A DNA stretch of 64,000 nt from Massilia sp. Root133 (GTDB lineage: Bacteria; Pseudomonadota; Gammaproteobacteria; Burkholderiales; Burkholderiaceae_D), in the NCBI RefSeq assembly GCF_001426525.1, contig NZ_LMEW01000012.1, forward strand, positions 572,066 through 636,065, read 5' to 3'. Position numbers and translations under genes: made by a program. Below are positions 29,501 to 44,500 of this stretch, piece by piece; the first letter of the stretch is position 1, and the number at the start of each line of letters is the position of its first letter. The notes under the pieces are model-generated. The model worked only from the letters and a program-made list of their open reading frames with translations. It was not told the origin of the DNA and searched no databases.

Positions 29501-32500
29501 ACATCGCCAACGTTATAGGAAGCATCGCCGCGCCCGCAAAGACAACGTCGCCGAGCAATATCTCGTTCGAGGCGACACCGGCTGCCGTCACCTATGGCCA
29601 ATCGTCCAGGTTGCACGTCAGCGTGACAGGCGTCGACAGTACCCATCCCCCCACCGGTTCTGTCGTTTTCTTTGACGGAAGGCGCGTCGTTGGCAGTGCG
29701 CCTGTCGTCGATGGGAGCGCCACGTTGGACTTCAGCGACTTCAAATCGGCGACAACGCAGTTGACAGCCGTCTACTCCGGCGACCAGTACAACTCGCCGA
29801 CCTCACGAGCAAACGGCGTGGTGCGAACGCTGACGATGGCACCCGCGACGATCAATCCGGTTCTTCGCGTGGATCGGCTGACGACGGGTGATCCACGTTA
29901 TTTGCGCCTGGAGGCGACTGTCGCCTATCCGACCAGCGCGATGGCTGCACAGCTCGACGGCAACTCGACCGTGGAGTTTTTTGTTGGTACAAAATCGGTC
30001 GGTGTAGCGACCGTGCTTGGCGGCCAGGCGGTCCTCGATAATGTCGAACCGAACATGATCGGCAGCGGCGCAGTTACCGCGATCTACCATGGCGACACGT
30101 ACTACTCGAATATACGCGCGACGGGCACCTCTGAGGCGGTCATCGTGAGCGTTCCGGCCGACCCACTCAAGGTCCGGCTGAGTGTCAGTCCGGATGCGTC
30201 AGTAGCCGGCGCCACGGTTACCCTGACAGCAAGGCCGAACTATAACAGTTACCGCACCGTCAACTCCGGGTCGTTCAGCTTTTTCGACGGCGATGTGCTG
30301 CTCGGCAGTGTAAGCGCAACCGATGACTATTTGAGTCCGAGCCTCACCATTACGAACGTCGCGGCAGGTCAGCACCAATACCGCGTGGTGTATTCCGGTA
30401 ATTCGGCGCAGGCAGTCGACATCTCGTATTCTGCGCCGATATCGTATGTAGTCGGTCGCCCGGCAACTGCAACTATCACTGCGACCGAAATGGCGCTCGA
30501 TGCCCAGAGCAACGTCGTTAGCTGGTCAAGCCCAACGGCCGTAACTGCCAAGGTTACGGTGACGGTTGCCGGCACGCCGACGCCGACCGGAACGATCGTC
30601 CTGTACAGCAGTGACAAAGGCGAACGCCTCGGCTCGGCCCAACTGGTGGGTGGCCAGGCCGTGTTTTTGGTACCCGCAAATAAGATGGCGGATTTCGGCC
30701 ACTATTACAACATGGTGTATTCAGGCGACGACCGCAATGAGGCAGCAGAGGTCAGGAACGTCGCTTATGGTAGTGGTCACGGTGGTGGCCTCGTCAGCAA
30801 ATTTGACGACAAAGTCGTGCTGTCGAGCCGCCCGGACCCGCTCAACCGTTCGGGCATGGTCGAGTTATACGCATCTGTCAAGGGCGCAGATCCGACAGGC
30901 GTCATTACATTCAGGGACGCTTATGGCAATGTGCTGGGCGCCAGCGCGGTTCAGAACGGGGAGGCCAGCCTGATCGTGCGGATCCCCGCAGACGGATTGT
31001 CCGGTGTGACCGCGTATTATGCGGGCGACGTCTACAATGTCGCGCGCCTGGAGACCTACACCACGCCGGGTTCGAGCAACCTTGGCTCGACCACGACCAC
31101 GCTGAGTGCTTCCGGGAACACGGTCACCCTCGGGACGAGCGTCGTGCTAACCGCGCAAGTCACCGGCGCCAGGTCGCCGGGCGGTAGCGTGACGTTCTAC
31201 GACGGTTCGACCATCCTGGGCACGGTGGCCCTGCAGAACGGCACTGCCGTGTTGGCGACGACCGCACTGATTGCCGGCACCAACCACCTGACGGCCGTGT
31301 ACACGGGCGATGCCGCGAACGCGGCGAGCATGTCGGCTGCCGTGGACGAAACCATCATTGGCGCGCCGGTCACGGTCAAGCTCCAGGCGCCGGCTGGACC
31401 GGTGCGTCAGGGCGCCGCCGTCACCTATACGGCGACCGTTGACGGCAATGTTCCCGGTGGGCTCGTGACCTTCATCAGCGGCAAGACGGTTCTGGGCACT
31501 GCCGCGGTAGTACGCGGCGTCGCCACGCTCAACTTGCCGAGCAATGCATTCGACGTCGGCACCGCCACCGTCGTGGCTTCGTATGCCGGCGACGCGGCCA
31601 ATGCACCGGCGATTTCTCGAGCCGTGCAGCATACGGTGATCGCGGGTGTGCGCCAGGTTGTCATCGGCGCGTGCGCGTCCGACCGTAAGGTGTGGAACTG
31701 CGTGGATGCCGATGGCAGACTTCGCGTCAGCGTCGACGCCGAGAATTATCCGACCGAGTATTTCTACGATGCGGCCAATCGCCTGGTGAAGACCGTGGTC
31801 TACTCGCGAACGCTTTGGTCAATCGGCGGCGGCCCTTCGTACGAAGACGGCGGTGACAGCTACGACTACATCAGCTTCTACCTCCCCTCGGCTAATAGTG
31901 CCGACCGCGTAGTGTACAGCTACTACGACAACATGGGCAGAAAGGTCGGCGAGGTCGACGCCGAGGGCTACCTGTCCGAGTACGTGTACGACAACGCCAG
32001 CCGCGTTATTGACACGATCCGCTACGCCACGCCAGCACGCGCCCCGGTCAGCACGATCTCGACGCTGGCTTCGCTGCGTCCTGCCGCCAATGCGGATGAT
32101 CATCACACCAGGAACGCGTACGACTTGAATGGCCGGCTCACACGTCAGACCGCGGCCGACGGCACCGTCACCGAATACACTTACGACATCGACGGCAACC
32201 TGACGTCCACCATGCGCGCGCGCGGAACCGGCGATGCGCGAGGTACGCTCAAGCGCTACGACACACTGGGTCGCCTCGCGGCGCAACTTGATGGACTCGG
32301 TACAGCTCTGATCGTGGACGGCATGAACGCAGCCGAGGTCGATGCAGTCTGGGCCGAACATGGCACTCGCTACACCTACGACATTGCCGGCCGCCTGACC
32401 AGCACGAATGCGTCGAAGGGCCAGCGCAACGTGTATTTCTACGACGACGAAGGCCAATTGCGCTTTACTGTCAACGCGCTCGGCGAGGTGATCGAAAACG

Positions 32501-35500
32501 AATACGACACACTGGGACGTCAGACGGCTACGACGCATTATGCGACACGGGTTCCGGAAAAGGCCGTGACGGCCATGGCCGGCGGTCTGCTGTCGGACAC
32601 GGAAAATGCAGCCGCCTTGGTGGCGCTGGCTGTAGCGCGCGACGCACAGGCGGCGCAGAACAGTGGCAGGCACGCGAAATACGACGCGGAAGGTAACGTC
32701 ATCGAACATACCGACGCGATGGGCTATGTCAGCAGCGCGACGTACAACGCGTTCAGAGAAGTGGTTGCGAGCACGCAACCGGGCACGATCGGCGGTGCCG
32801 ACGTGATCACCATCCACAAGTACGACCACCGTGGGCTCGAGACTTCGACTGTGCAGCGCACTGACAGGATCTACGTTTCCCGGAGCACACAGTACGACCC
32901 ATTCGGACGCGTAATCCGCAGCTCCGACGCCAACGGCAATGTCAGCCAGACCAGCTACGACCGCCTGGGCCGCGTGGTGCAGACCATGGACGCGGCCGGC
33001 GGTAAGCGCAGCACTACTTATGATGCGTTCGACCGTCAACTGACTACGAGCGATGCACTTAATAACGTGACACGCTACGCCTATGAAACGGCAGCGCGTA
33101 GCATCACCGTGACGACGCCGGAAAACGTGGCCACGACAACGCTGATGACGCGCAATGGCCAGGTGCTGAGTGTCAGGGACGGCAACGCCAACACCACGAG
33201 CTATCACTACGACGACAACGGTAACCTGCTCGACGTCGTGACGGCAGCGGGCTCGGTCATCCATCAGTACGACGCCGCCAATCGCCTCGTGCTCACCCCC
33301 GACGCGAACGGCACGGAAGTGACCTACACGTACGATGCTGCCAACCGTCAGTTGAGCCGTACAGTCGACGAACAGGGATTGAACCTCTGCACGCGTTATG
33401 AGTATGACGCCCAAGGCCACGTCGTGCGTGTTACCGACCCGTCGGGTGTTGTCACGACCACCGAGTACGACCTGGATGGAGCGAAGGTCAGCCAGACTTA
33501 CGATGCCGGCGGCGCGAAGCTCAAGACTGTGTACACGAACGACGAGCGTGGCCAGGTCGTGCGGGTTCAGTTGCCTGGCGGGGAACTGACCGACTATGTG
33601 TACGACGACCTGGGCCGCCGTATCCGCGCCGTTAACGATCCATCCGGTCTGGCACTGACGGAGAACTACGAGTACGACAAGAACGGCAATGTCATTGCCA
33701 AAGTCGACCCGAACGGCAACCGCATCCGCTATGTCTACGACGGCTTGAATCGTCTGGTCTACACGATCGACGCATTAGGCTATGTGAAGCAGAACAGCTA
33801 CGACGCGCAAGGTCGGCTGACGCGCACGATCGAGTATGCCAAAGCGGTCACCCTGAGCAGCCTGACCGCCAACCCGACCTTGACCGCCGTCACCAATGCG
33901 TTAACGAGCTCCAGCACTTTCGACATCGTCAACCACCATGTCTACGACAAGGATGGGCGCGTGGCCTACGATGTCGATGGCCTGGGCGGCGTGACGGCTT
34001 ACCAATACGATGGTAACGGCAACGTGATCAGCCGCCTGACGTACGCGAACCGCATCAACATGTCTGGTTGGACTCCAGGCACCGCGCCCACTCCGCAGAC
34101 TGACAGCACGCGTGACATGCTGGTACGCACTGTCTATGATGTGCTGAACCGTCCGATCTACGTGATCGATGGCACCGGCGCCGTCAGCGCCATGTCGTAC
34201 GACGCTTCGGGCAACCTGCTCGAAAGCGTCCGCTATGCTCATACCATCGCCACTACGACGCCAGCCACGGCGGCAGCCGTGTCAGCGGCCCTGGCCGCCG
34301 TGGCGGATTCCAGTGTCGACGCGCATGTGCGCTACCGCTACGACAGCGTCGGTCGCAAATCGTGGGAAGTCGACGGCCATGGACAGGTCACCGGCTATAC
34401 CTATGATGACGCCGGCAACCTGACGAAGACGGTGGCGTATGCGAAGAAAATTACTCCGCAAGATGAGCCATTCACTGTCCACGCCAGCAGCGCCGATCGA
34501 GTCACCCTGATGGGCTATGATGTCCTGCACCGCATGACGGTGCAGGTCGATCCGGATGGCGTGGTGACGCACCGGAGTTTCGACCCTAATGGCAATGTCG
34601 TTAGCGTAGTCATACACGCATCGAAAGTGCCAGCGCCGACCTCCGTGAGCACTATTGCGCTGGCCGACCAAGTGTCCACGAATTCGTCGCGCGATCACAT
34701 CGTGCGTAGTGTCTACGATTCGGCCAACCGCGAAATTTATCGCGTCGACAGCCTGGGTTTCGTCATCGAACAGCATTACGACGCCAACGGCAAGGTCATC
34801 TCCCGCGTCGAGTACGCGAACGCGATCCCAACCACGACCTTGGCGACGCTGGACGCGGTGTCGGCAGCGGTTTCCAGGAACGCCGCTGATGGCCGGGCGG
34901 TGTGCACGCGCTATGTGTACGACGCGGACGGCATGCTGATCTGCAGCATCGACGGCGCCGGTACGGTCAGCAGGTTCGGCTATGATGCGGCCGGCAACCA
35001 GATCTCTCAAATCGTCTACGCGCAAAAATACACCGGCTCGACCAGTCTTGCGCCGGGCTCCGTCCCGACCATGACGAGCTCGGCATACGACGTAGCCAGC
35101 TACCGCGTATACGACGCAGCCAACCGGTTGGCCTGGAGCATTGATGGCACTGGCGGCGTCACCCGCTACAGCTACGACGGCAAGGGGCAGCTCATCGAAA
35201 CTCGGGCGTACGCGACCCGTATCAACCTGTCCGGCTACATTGCTGGCAGCGTCCCGACTGTGGTGGCCGCACCAACTGATGCGGTCAGCCGAACCGTATA
35301 CGATGCTGGCGGACGTCCTGTGTTCACTATCGACGGTGTGGGCCAGGTCGTCGAGACGAAATACGACGGCGACGGCAATGTGTGCGAGCGTATCCGCTAC
35401 GCGAATCCGGTGCCGCTCGCCACGGCGGCGAATCGTGCTGCGTTAACGACAGCACTCGGGGCCGGTAATGCGGGCGATCTGCATGAGCGCTTCGTGTATG

Positions 35501-38500
35501 ACAGCGCCGGTCGGGTATTGTTCAGGGCCGACCCCACCGGGCAGGTGACGGGATTTAGTTACGACGCCAATGGAAACGTGATCAAGCAGGTCAGCTATGC
35601 CACTGCCGTTGGCGCCAGCGCAGCCTTGTCCAGTGTGCAATCGAGCAGCCAGGATCTGGTCGTCCTGACGGCCTACGACGCCCACAACCACGCGATCATG
35701 CAGATCGACGCGAGCGGACAGATCACGAGCCGGACGTTCGACGCATTTGGCAACGTCACGAAGACGGTGGCCTACGCCAATCGCGTGGCGCGCCCGACCG
35801 CCGCCAGCGCAACCCTCACGATGACGACGATGGGCAACCTGATCGTTCCGGACGGCACCAAGGACCGCGTTTCCGTGAGCGTGTTCGACGCCGACCAGAA
35901 CGAGATCTACAGCATCGATGCGAGAGGCGTCGTCACGGCGCGCCAATTCGACGCCCAGGGCAACGTTACGAGCCGCACCGTGTACTTCGCGACGGTTGCC
36001 GTGCCGGCGGCTGCCGACGCAGCTACGATGGCGACGCTGGTGGCTGGCATTGCCGACGCTGCGCGCGATGACCAAATGCGCTACGTCTACGACCAGGCAG
36101 GACGGGTGCTGTACAGCATCAATACCGCAGGTGACGTAAACAGCTACACGTACACTGCAGCCGGCCAAGCGATGAGCACGCGCACCTACCTGCGCAAGGC
36201 GACGGCAACGACGCCGCTCACGGCAACTGCGCTCGCTGCGCTGGTGTCGGGGGCGACACCGAATGCGTGCTTCGATTACGTGTACGATGCGGCGAACCGC
36301 CTGGCGTATGAGGTGGATGCCACCGGAGGTGTCATCCGTCACGAATACGATGGCGAGGGCAACGAAATCAAGCGTACCGCCTACGCAGCGCGCATCAACC
36401 GCGCCCAGTTCACGCCGGGGACGGCGCCGGCTGTGACGGCGGATGCTCAACGCGACAGCAGTGTGCGCACCGTCTACGATGGGTTGGGGCGCCCGAGTTT
36501 CACGATCGACCGCGATGGTTATGTGGTGGCGCTGAGGTACGACGTGATGGGTAACGTGGCGGAACGTGTCGCCTACGGCCGCCGCATCGATCCCCAGACG
36601 CCGGCCACGGCCGCTGCGATATCCGCCGCCGTCCAGCAAACGGCCGATGCGACGCTCGACACGCGCGACGTGTCGGTTTTCGGCGCCAACGGCCGCCTGG
36701 CTTGGTCGATGACCAAGTCCGGCCAAGTGACCGGCTACACTTACGATGCGCGTGGCAACATCATCAAGCGCGTTATCTATGCCAAGCCCGTGCCGTGCGG
36801 CGCAATGCCGCAAAGCGTGGTCGCCTCGGCGGGCGACAAGGTAACGCTGACGGCATACGATGCCGATGGCCGTCCGGTCATCAGCGTCGATGCCACCGGA
36901 CGCGTCACCAAGCTCGTCTACGACGCAGACGGAAACGTCTTGCAGCGCATTACATTCGCCAACTTGACGAACGTCCCGACGGCGGATAGCACGCCGATTG
37001 ATATCGGCTGCCCGCTGCCGGCCGCCGACACCGTCAACGACCGCGTCGTGCGGAGTGTGTACGACAACGTGGGCCGCGAGATCTACACGATCGACCAGGC
37101 CGGCGCTGTTACGGCAACGCGCTACACTGGCTTCGCCATCGAGCGCACCTCCTATGCCAAGGCCGTTCCCGCGGATACTGCCGCCACCGCCGACGCCCTG
37201 GCCGCGGCGGTTCAACTGGTGGCCGACGCCACGCACGACCGCTTCGAGCGCTCTGTATATGACGCGAGCGGCAAGCTTGTGTCCAGCACGGATGCCTGGG
37301 GCAATGTCACACGCTACAAATACGACGTGGCAGGCAACCGAATCGAGACCGTTACCCCGGAAGGCAAGACGGTGCGCCAGGTCTTCGATACGCATGGCCG
37401 TGTGCTTGTCACTGTCAACGAACTGGGCGCCGCCATCGGATTTGCCTACGATATCTATGGCAATGCGGTCAAGCAGGTCCAATACGGCACCCTGACTAGC
37501 TCGACCTCTGATCCAGCTACCCTGAGCGCAACGCCGGCGACGGGCGACCGCGTCAACTTAATGGCCTACAACCAGAACGGCCAGCTGATCTACGCGATCG
37601 ATGGCGAAGGCGTGGTCCGTCAGCAGCAGTTCGATGGCGCGGGCAACATGACGACGCTGACGATCTACGCCACCCGGCTCAACACCGCCACAGTGGCGGC
37701 TGGGGCATATGGCGTGGCCGGTATCGCTGCGAAGGTCACCCAGGTAGCCGCGCAGGATCGCACCAGCCACCAAGTGTTCGATGCTGCCAATCACCTGATC
37801 TACAGCGTCGATCCGCTCGGCTTCACGCAGAAGTTCGAGTATGACGCGAAGGGCAGCCTGATTGCACGGACCCGCTTCGCCAAGTCTGTGTTCGCGGACG
37901 GCGCATTCGGCAACTGGACCGTGGGCGGACTGGACGCGCGCGTGACGGTCGACGCGCAGCGCGACCAGACCGAGCACTTCGAGTACAACGTGCTGGGCCA
38001 GGTTACCTCGCATACGGATGCCGAGGGTAAGGTCGAGACCACGGACTACAACCAGCTCGGCCAGAAGCAGTCGTTCAAGGACAAGAACCAGCGCGAGTGG
38101 ACCTACCTGTACGACGCTGCCGGCAACCTGTCGCAGGAAACGTCGCCTGAAGTCGAGGGCAAGGACGGCACCTCCGTCAGACGCGTCGTTACGATGGCCT
38201 ACGACGCGTTGGGACAGCTCATCAAGCGCACCGAAACGGGCGACGGCCAGACGATCGTCACCGCATTTGCCTACGACAGCATGGGTAACCAGGTGAGCAT
38301 CGATTTCGGGAAGCTGACCGGTTACGTACCGGGAAGTACGACGGTCACGCAGGGTACGAACGCTATCGTTACGATGGCGTACAACCGCCTGGGCAAAGTG
38401 ATCACGAAGACGGATGGCGCGGGCTACGTTAGCCGCAACGTGTACGACGAGATCGGCCAGCTGCGTTACGAGATCGACGCGAAGGGTAACGTTACGGAGT

Positions 38501-41500
38501 ACACGTACAACAGCACGGGCGAACAGACCTCGCTGACCCGTTACGACGGCGCGATCACCGTCAGCCAGGACAAGCTGACCGTCGCCGACGTCGCGACATT
38601 GGTGGCCCAGCTCGACCAGACCAAGCGCCGCACGATCACCACGACCTACGACATGGACGGTCGTGCGCTGCAGGTGACGCAGCCGGCCGTGTACGTCGAC
38701 GATTCTGGTGCCACGAGCGCGAACCGCAGCCAGACGGCAGGCGCGCAGGTACGCTATGTGTACGACGCCTTCGGTTCGGTCATCCAAACGTCCAGGTTGC
38801 TCAATGCGAGTACCAACACCTGGCTCATCGATAACAACTACTACGACCAGCGTGGCCTGCTGCAGGCGTCAGTGGACGCGGCCGGATACAAGACGACCTA
38901 CAGCTACGACAGTGCCGGTAACGTCACCAGCAAGCGCGAATATGCAGTCGCCATCGCCGGCTGGACGGGTAACCGTCAGGTCGCCGCGACCGCCGTGGCG
39001 AATGCTAACGATCGCATCACCTCGACGGCGTATGACAAGGTCGGACGCGTCGTGCGCGAGAGCCTGACCGACGGCAGCGGCAAGGCCAGCAACGAGCACG
39101 TGCGCGTCACCGAGTACGACGCGATAGGCAACGTGACGATGGTCAAAGCATGGGGACCCGAGGCCACTGACTCGGACTCTCCGACCCGCATGTTCTACGA
39201 CGCGATGGGCCGCCTCACGGCGGTGATCGACGGCACCCATAAGATTGGCGATAGCTACGGCCTCACGACTTATCGCTACAACATGGTTGGGAAGGTCGTG
39301 CTCCAGACCCAATACGCCAAGGGCTCCATCACGGCCACCGATCCGACTCCGGCTGCCATCAACGGGGACGACCGTGTCACGAAGACTGAGTACGACGAGC
39401 AGGGCAACGCGATCCACGTCGTCAATCCGGAGGGCGTATCGCAGTATTTCGCCTACGACAAGCGCGGCCTGCAGACCGATACCTGGACCATCGGCCAGGG
39501 CCTGAGCTACACGAAGGATTCGGCGTTCGGCCAATTCGCGCGCACCTACGATGAAGTCGGCCGCCTGCTGACGGACAGCTACAAATCGTTGGCACTGCAA
39601 TACAACGCCTTCGGCGAACTGACGCGCAAGCAGCAGGGCACGGACATCACGTTCTACGAATACGACGCAGCCGGCCGCATGTGGCGTACCAATGAGAACG
39701 GCCGGGACGAAATCTATGTGTACGACCTCCTGGGACGACGGACGGCGGTCGTGACGAGCGACGGTGCCGACGGATTTGATTACGACATCAAAACATACAC
39801 GGTATCGACCGCGAACGCGAACAGCATGGGTAACGCTCTCGGCCGCGTCGAATACAAGTATGATGCCGAAGGCAACGTCATCAGCGAAACGGCGCGGTCA
39901 CGCGGGAGCAACCGTCCGGTAACGACCTACGTGTACGACCGCTGGCACAACCTGCTCAGCAAGACCGAGCCGGCAGCCAGCACCTGGATCCTGGCGCCGA
40001 AACCGACGACGAGCTACACCTACGACATGAAGAACCGCGTGACGAGCGAACGTTACGCCAAGGCGGACGGCACGGCGGGCGGACGCGTACGCACCTTCGA
40101 GTACACATATGGCGCGCAAGGCGCGCTGGTCGGTCGCAGGACGATTGATCGCGAAAGTGCCTCGGTCACCAGCGAGGCGGACAATAACGCCAATCGCGCG
40201 CGTTACCGCGTCACCACGGAAAGCTTCACTGCATCGGGCAAGCTGCTCAGCGCGGAGACCAACGGTATCGTCATCGAGAAGCACACCTACGACGCATTCG
40301 ACCAGGTGCTGACCGATGAAGTCATGGCCGACCGTGCGGTCCACTACACTTACAACCACATCGGCAAAGTCACCAGCGTGACCCATGCGCCGGTCGACAT
40401 TTACGGCGTCACGCAGTCCGGCAGCATCATGTCTGCAGTCCTCAGCGCCACCCGTGCGTTGACCGAGACGTTTGCTTACGACGAACTCGGTTACCTGATC
40501 AGCGTGACGAACGGTGCTGGCGAAGTCACCAACTACCGGCACGACTTCTACGGCAACGTCACCTGGACCAAGATTCCAGGCTGCGCAGCCACCTCGGCCA
40601 CCTGGGACGTGAACGGGCGTAAGCTGACCGCGACCGACGCGTTGGGCCATCAGGCGAAGTGGGAGTACGACAGCTACGGCCGCCTGAAGACCATGACCGG
40701 CTACGACGGCGGGGTGACGGCGTACACGTATGACAACCTGGGCCAACTGCGCACGGCAAGCCAGCCGAGCAAGGGCCAGACCCTGACGTACGCTTACGAT
40801 GGCGCGGGTCAGCTGAAGAGCATCACCGATTACAACAGTGGCGGCTACGGGTATCCGTCGCTGAACAAGCAGACCACGTACACCTACGACCTGGTGGGTA
40901 ATCGCCTGAGCGAAAAGACCGTGCAGGGCGGCGTAACGTTCGCGGACAACACGTTTACCTACGACGTATTGCACCGCGTGGTGACGATCAGTTCGGGCGA
41001 TACCGGCCAGGGCGTGCAAAGCATCGCCTACGAATACGACGGATTCGGCAATCGCACCCGCTACACGTCCAAGGCCGTCGGCAAAGGCAGCGACCGCAAC
41101 CAGGACGGCTACTTCTTCTACGACGCCCTGAACCGGGTCACGATCTCCGGCGCGCTCGATGCCAACGGCACGATTGGCGGCGCGACTGAGCGCCGCACCT
41201 ACGACGCTGCAGGCAACCTGAAGACGGCGGGAACGGCGGGCCACATGGAATCGTACGGCTATGACGCCATGAACCGCCTGGTGAGCACCAGCGTGGACGG
41301 CCAGGTCGTGTTCCAGACGGCGTACGACGCGGCGGGACGCGTGGTCCTGACCGGCGAGAAGTCGGCGACGACGCCGACGATCACGTCCGGCGTCCCGGCG
41401 CCGGTCGAACCGGTCGCGCCGGTCGCGCCGACCGCTCCGCCTGTAGGCAGCTCACAGGCCGTGATCGACGCTTACAACGTGAAGAAAGCGCAGTACGACA

Positions 41501-44500
41501 AGGACAAGCTCGCGTACGACCAGGCTCTGGAGAAGTACAAGTCCGATCTGCAGGATTACAACGACCAGAATGCGTATCTGGACGGAGTGCGCGCCGCCAC
41601 GGCCACTACCGGTTATGAGCGTCACGTCCGCGCTTACGATACGCAGGGGCGCCTGGTAGTCGACCAGGGGTTCAAGGACGGCGGCAGTCTTAAGACCATG
41701 ATGGTCAACGACACGTTCGACGACGCGGGTAACGTGCTGACGTACCACACGGATGCGATGGTGAACGACCACATCCGCAGCGACTATACGAACACGTACA
41801 GGACGCTGACGAATGGCGTGGTGCAGGCGTCGTCCACGGGCCACCTGACAGTATTGAGTGGCAAGCTCGCGGGCAAGACTGGGAATAACGCGACGAGCAC
41901 CGATGTGTACGATGCCAGCGGCAACCTGGTCGGTGTCGATTACACCACGGACGGCGACGCACCGAAGAGCGGTACGTCCAGGAAGATCTTCATCGTGGAC
42001 GCGCACGGCAACATCCTGCTCAGCCGCGAGCAGAGCTGGAATTCGCCGACAGTGGAGCAGCGCCAGATCCTGATGGGCGACGAGCTGCAGCTGCGCTACA
42101 GCATCAACTACGGTTCGTTCGGCGACCTCCAGGACGAGCAGAAGAAAGCGTTCTGGGAGGCCTATAACAAGGACGCGTACCAGAGCATGGTGACGCCGGG
42201 CGGCACGATCACCGCGGAGGCGGGCGAGAACCCGACCACGGGTCAGGTCGTCGTGGTGCGCGAGGGCGACACGCTGCAAAGCATTGCGCAGCGCGTGTAC
42301 GGCACGCCGGACGCGTGGTATCGCATCGCCGACGCCAACCGGTTGGAGCACGACAGCGTGCTGGTCGCGGGCACGAGTGTCGTTGCACCCGCAGCCATGA
42401 CCGACAGCAACAAACTCGATTTCAACATGGGCAAACTGGTGGGCAGCACGGCGCCGAACCTGCCGCCACCGCCGCCGGACAAGAAGTATTGCATCACGTT
42501 GATCATCGTGGCGGTAGCTGTTGTGGTCGCGAGCTTGGTCTCGGACGGCATGGCTAGTTTTGCGACCGAGTTGCTGGGCAGGAGCACTGCTGCGGAGATT
42601 GTCGCAACGGGACTGAAGGTCGCCGTAGGCAACGTGGCGTCGCAGGCGGTTGGTATCGTGGCCGGGGTGCAGGACGGCATGGACTGGAGAAGCGTCGGCA
42701 AGGCAGCGATCACCGCCGCAATCGGCGCTGGCGTCGATTCGCTGACCAAAGGTCTTACCCCCGCCGTCAGCGCAGCCTTACGCAGTGTCGCTAGTCGAGC
42801 CGTGCTGATTGCAGCGCACCAGCAGGAGAAATTCAGCTGGGCTTTGGTGGCCGAGTCGGCGATTTCCGCTGCCGTTGGCAATAGCGACACTTTGAATTCC
42901 ATTGGGAAGTCGATGGAGGAAAACGGCTGGAGCGCTTTTGCAAAGGGGGCCGTGAAGAGCGGGATCAGCGGTTTTTTTGGTAGTCTGATCACGGATCTCA
43001 TCATTCCTGGCAAGCAGGATTGGGCGCAGATCGGCATCTCTACGTTCGAAAGTGCCCTGTCATCGGGTCTGGAGGATCAGCGGAAAGACAATAAGGCACG
43101 TGGCAAGTCGTTCCTCTTTGACGATGAGCTGTCAGCGGCCGGGCGGAGGGCGGGAGAGGCTGTTCGGAACTCGTTTGGCAATGCGCTGGGGAACAGCTTG
43201 GCTGGCATGGGCTCGCAATCCGACGATGGGCAAGAGGCAGGCCGAGTAGCTAGGCCGATCTCCCATGAACAGGCAGAGCGCAATATGTATGGCGGGATGA
43301 CTTCGAGCCAGCTCCTCGGCGGAGACAAGGACTGGCTCGGTGCCATGGGAGCTTACGACGGTTCTTACGGAACCAGTGATAACGACGAGCGCATTCCAAA
43401 TTACCAGGCACCTATTCGACAAGTCGTTGTTGACGGGGGCGACGTAAACCAGCGGTTGAATGCCATCTTTGGCCTGACGCCAAAGAGTATTGGCAGCCCA
43501 CAGGCATCCAATGACATCGCTGCACAACAAATGTCCGATTTGGGAGCTGGTATTTGGAATGGCATCAAGGCGATTCCAAGTGGCATATGGAACGGCCTCG
43601 CCACGGTCGCTGATGGTTATCGTGGACTGGCTTATTTAGTTACTAACAACATTAACAGCTTCCAGCCCCGCTCCAACGTCACGCTGGACGGCATCGCGCG
43701 GGGTATTGTCGACAATAGTCCCGTTGGCGTACTCGGAGCCATGTTTGATAATAATTATCGAGCCGCAGGCAGCCGCTTCGTCGGGACTGTTGCGGGCTTG
43801 GGAACAAGCTACGCGAGCCCGTACCTAACCAAGATTCCTGGCCTGAACTACGACATCGGCGCAGCCAGTGCCAGGGGCCTGTACTCAGTAGGAGAATACG
43901 CTGCAAGCAAGCTCGACGTCATGCTCGATCGCTCGGGGCTTCGTGCGTATGCGTTCCCCGCTGACGCGAGTTTGAGAGGCGGGCCAACAACTCTAGTTGA
44001 CGCAGAAATCAGTGCGCTTAAACGAATTGCGGCCAATAATGCGATAGATACTCGTTCGGCTGCGCGAGTGGCCCGTTATGGTGTGTCGTTCTTCGGTGAC
44101 GATGTCGTTCCATTCTACGGCGCGTCGAAGGCGACTGTCGGCAACCCTAATGGAGCACCAACTTTTTTCATGCCGCTTGAAGATGCCGCCTTAGTCAAAA
44201 ATGCACATGACGCTGCGGTATATACTGGCATGGCTCCGTCGGCAAAAAATGCATATCTGAATGGAGGAGACATTTATGGCTACAGTTTTCCAACGGATGG
44301 CCTTCGGGTGACTAAACCAACGGCTCTTGACGCCGGAGGTTGGCCACACTATCTTGAAGGCGGCAATACGGCAGTTAAACTCGAAGGGCCTAATGCTGGT
44401 TATATGGTCACTCCAGTTCGCGAGTTTGTAACCCCAGGAAATGCTGCTGTTCCGAGCGGCAGTGTGTTGTTTAAGCTTGGCCCCGACGGTGAATGGATTC

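Noticed and set aside
31819..33420. Long minus-strand frames inside the giant RHS gene (also 35443-37482 and 39898-41244)
   Set aside because: They mirror the YD repeats and arise from GC-rich codon bias. Their translations are low-complexity Val/Ala/Arg/His-rich and lack start signals.
23421..37440. CRISPR array
   Set aside because: Regular repeats were noticed, but they are protein-coding repeats of about 290 and 1,170 bp, diverged and in frame. No short identical repeats with unique spacers occur in the window.
43400..44000. Canonical RHS cleavage motif (DPxGL) before the tip
   Set aside because: I looked for DP-x-G-type motifs after the last YD repeats and found none, so the tip boundary was set from composition and loss of core similarity instead.
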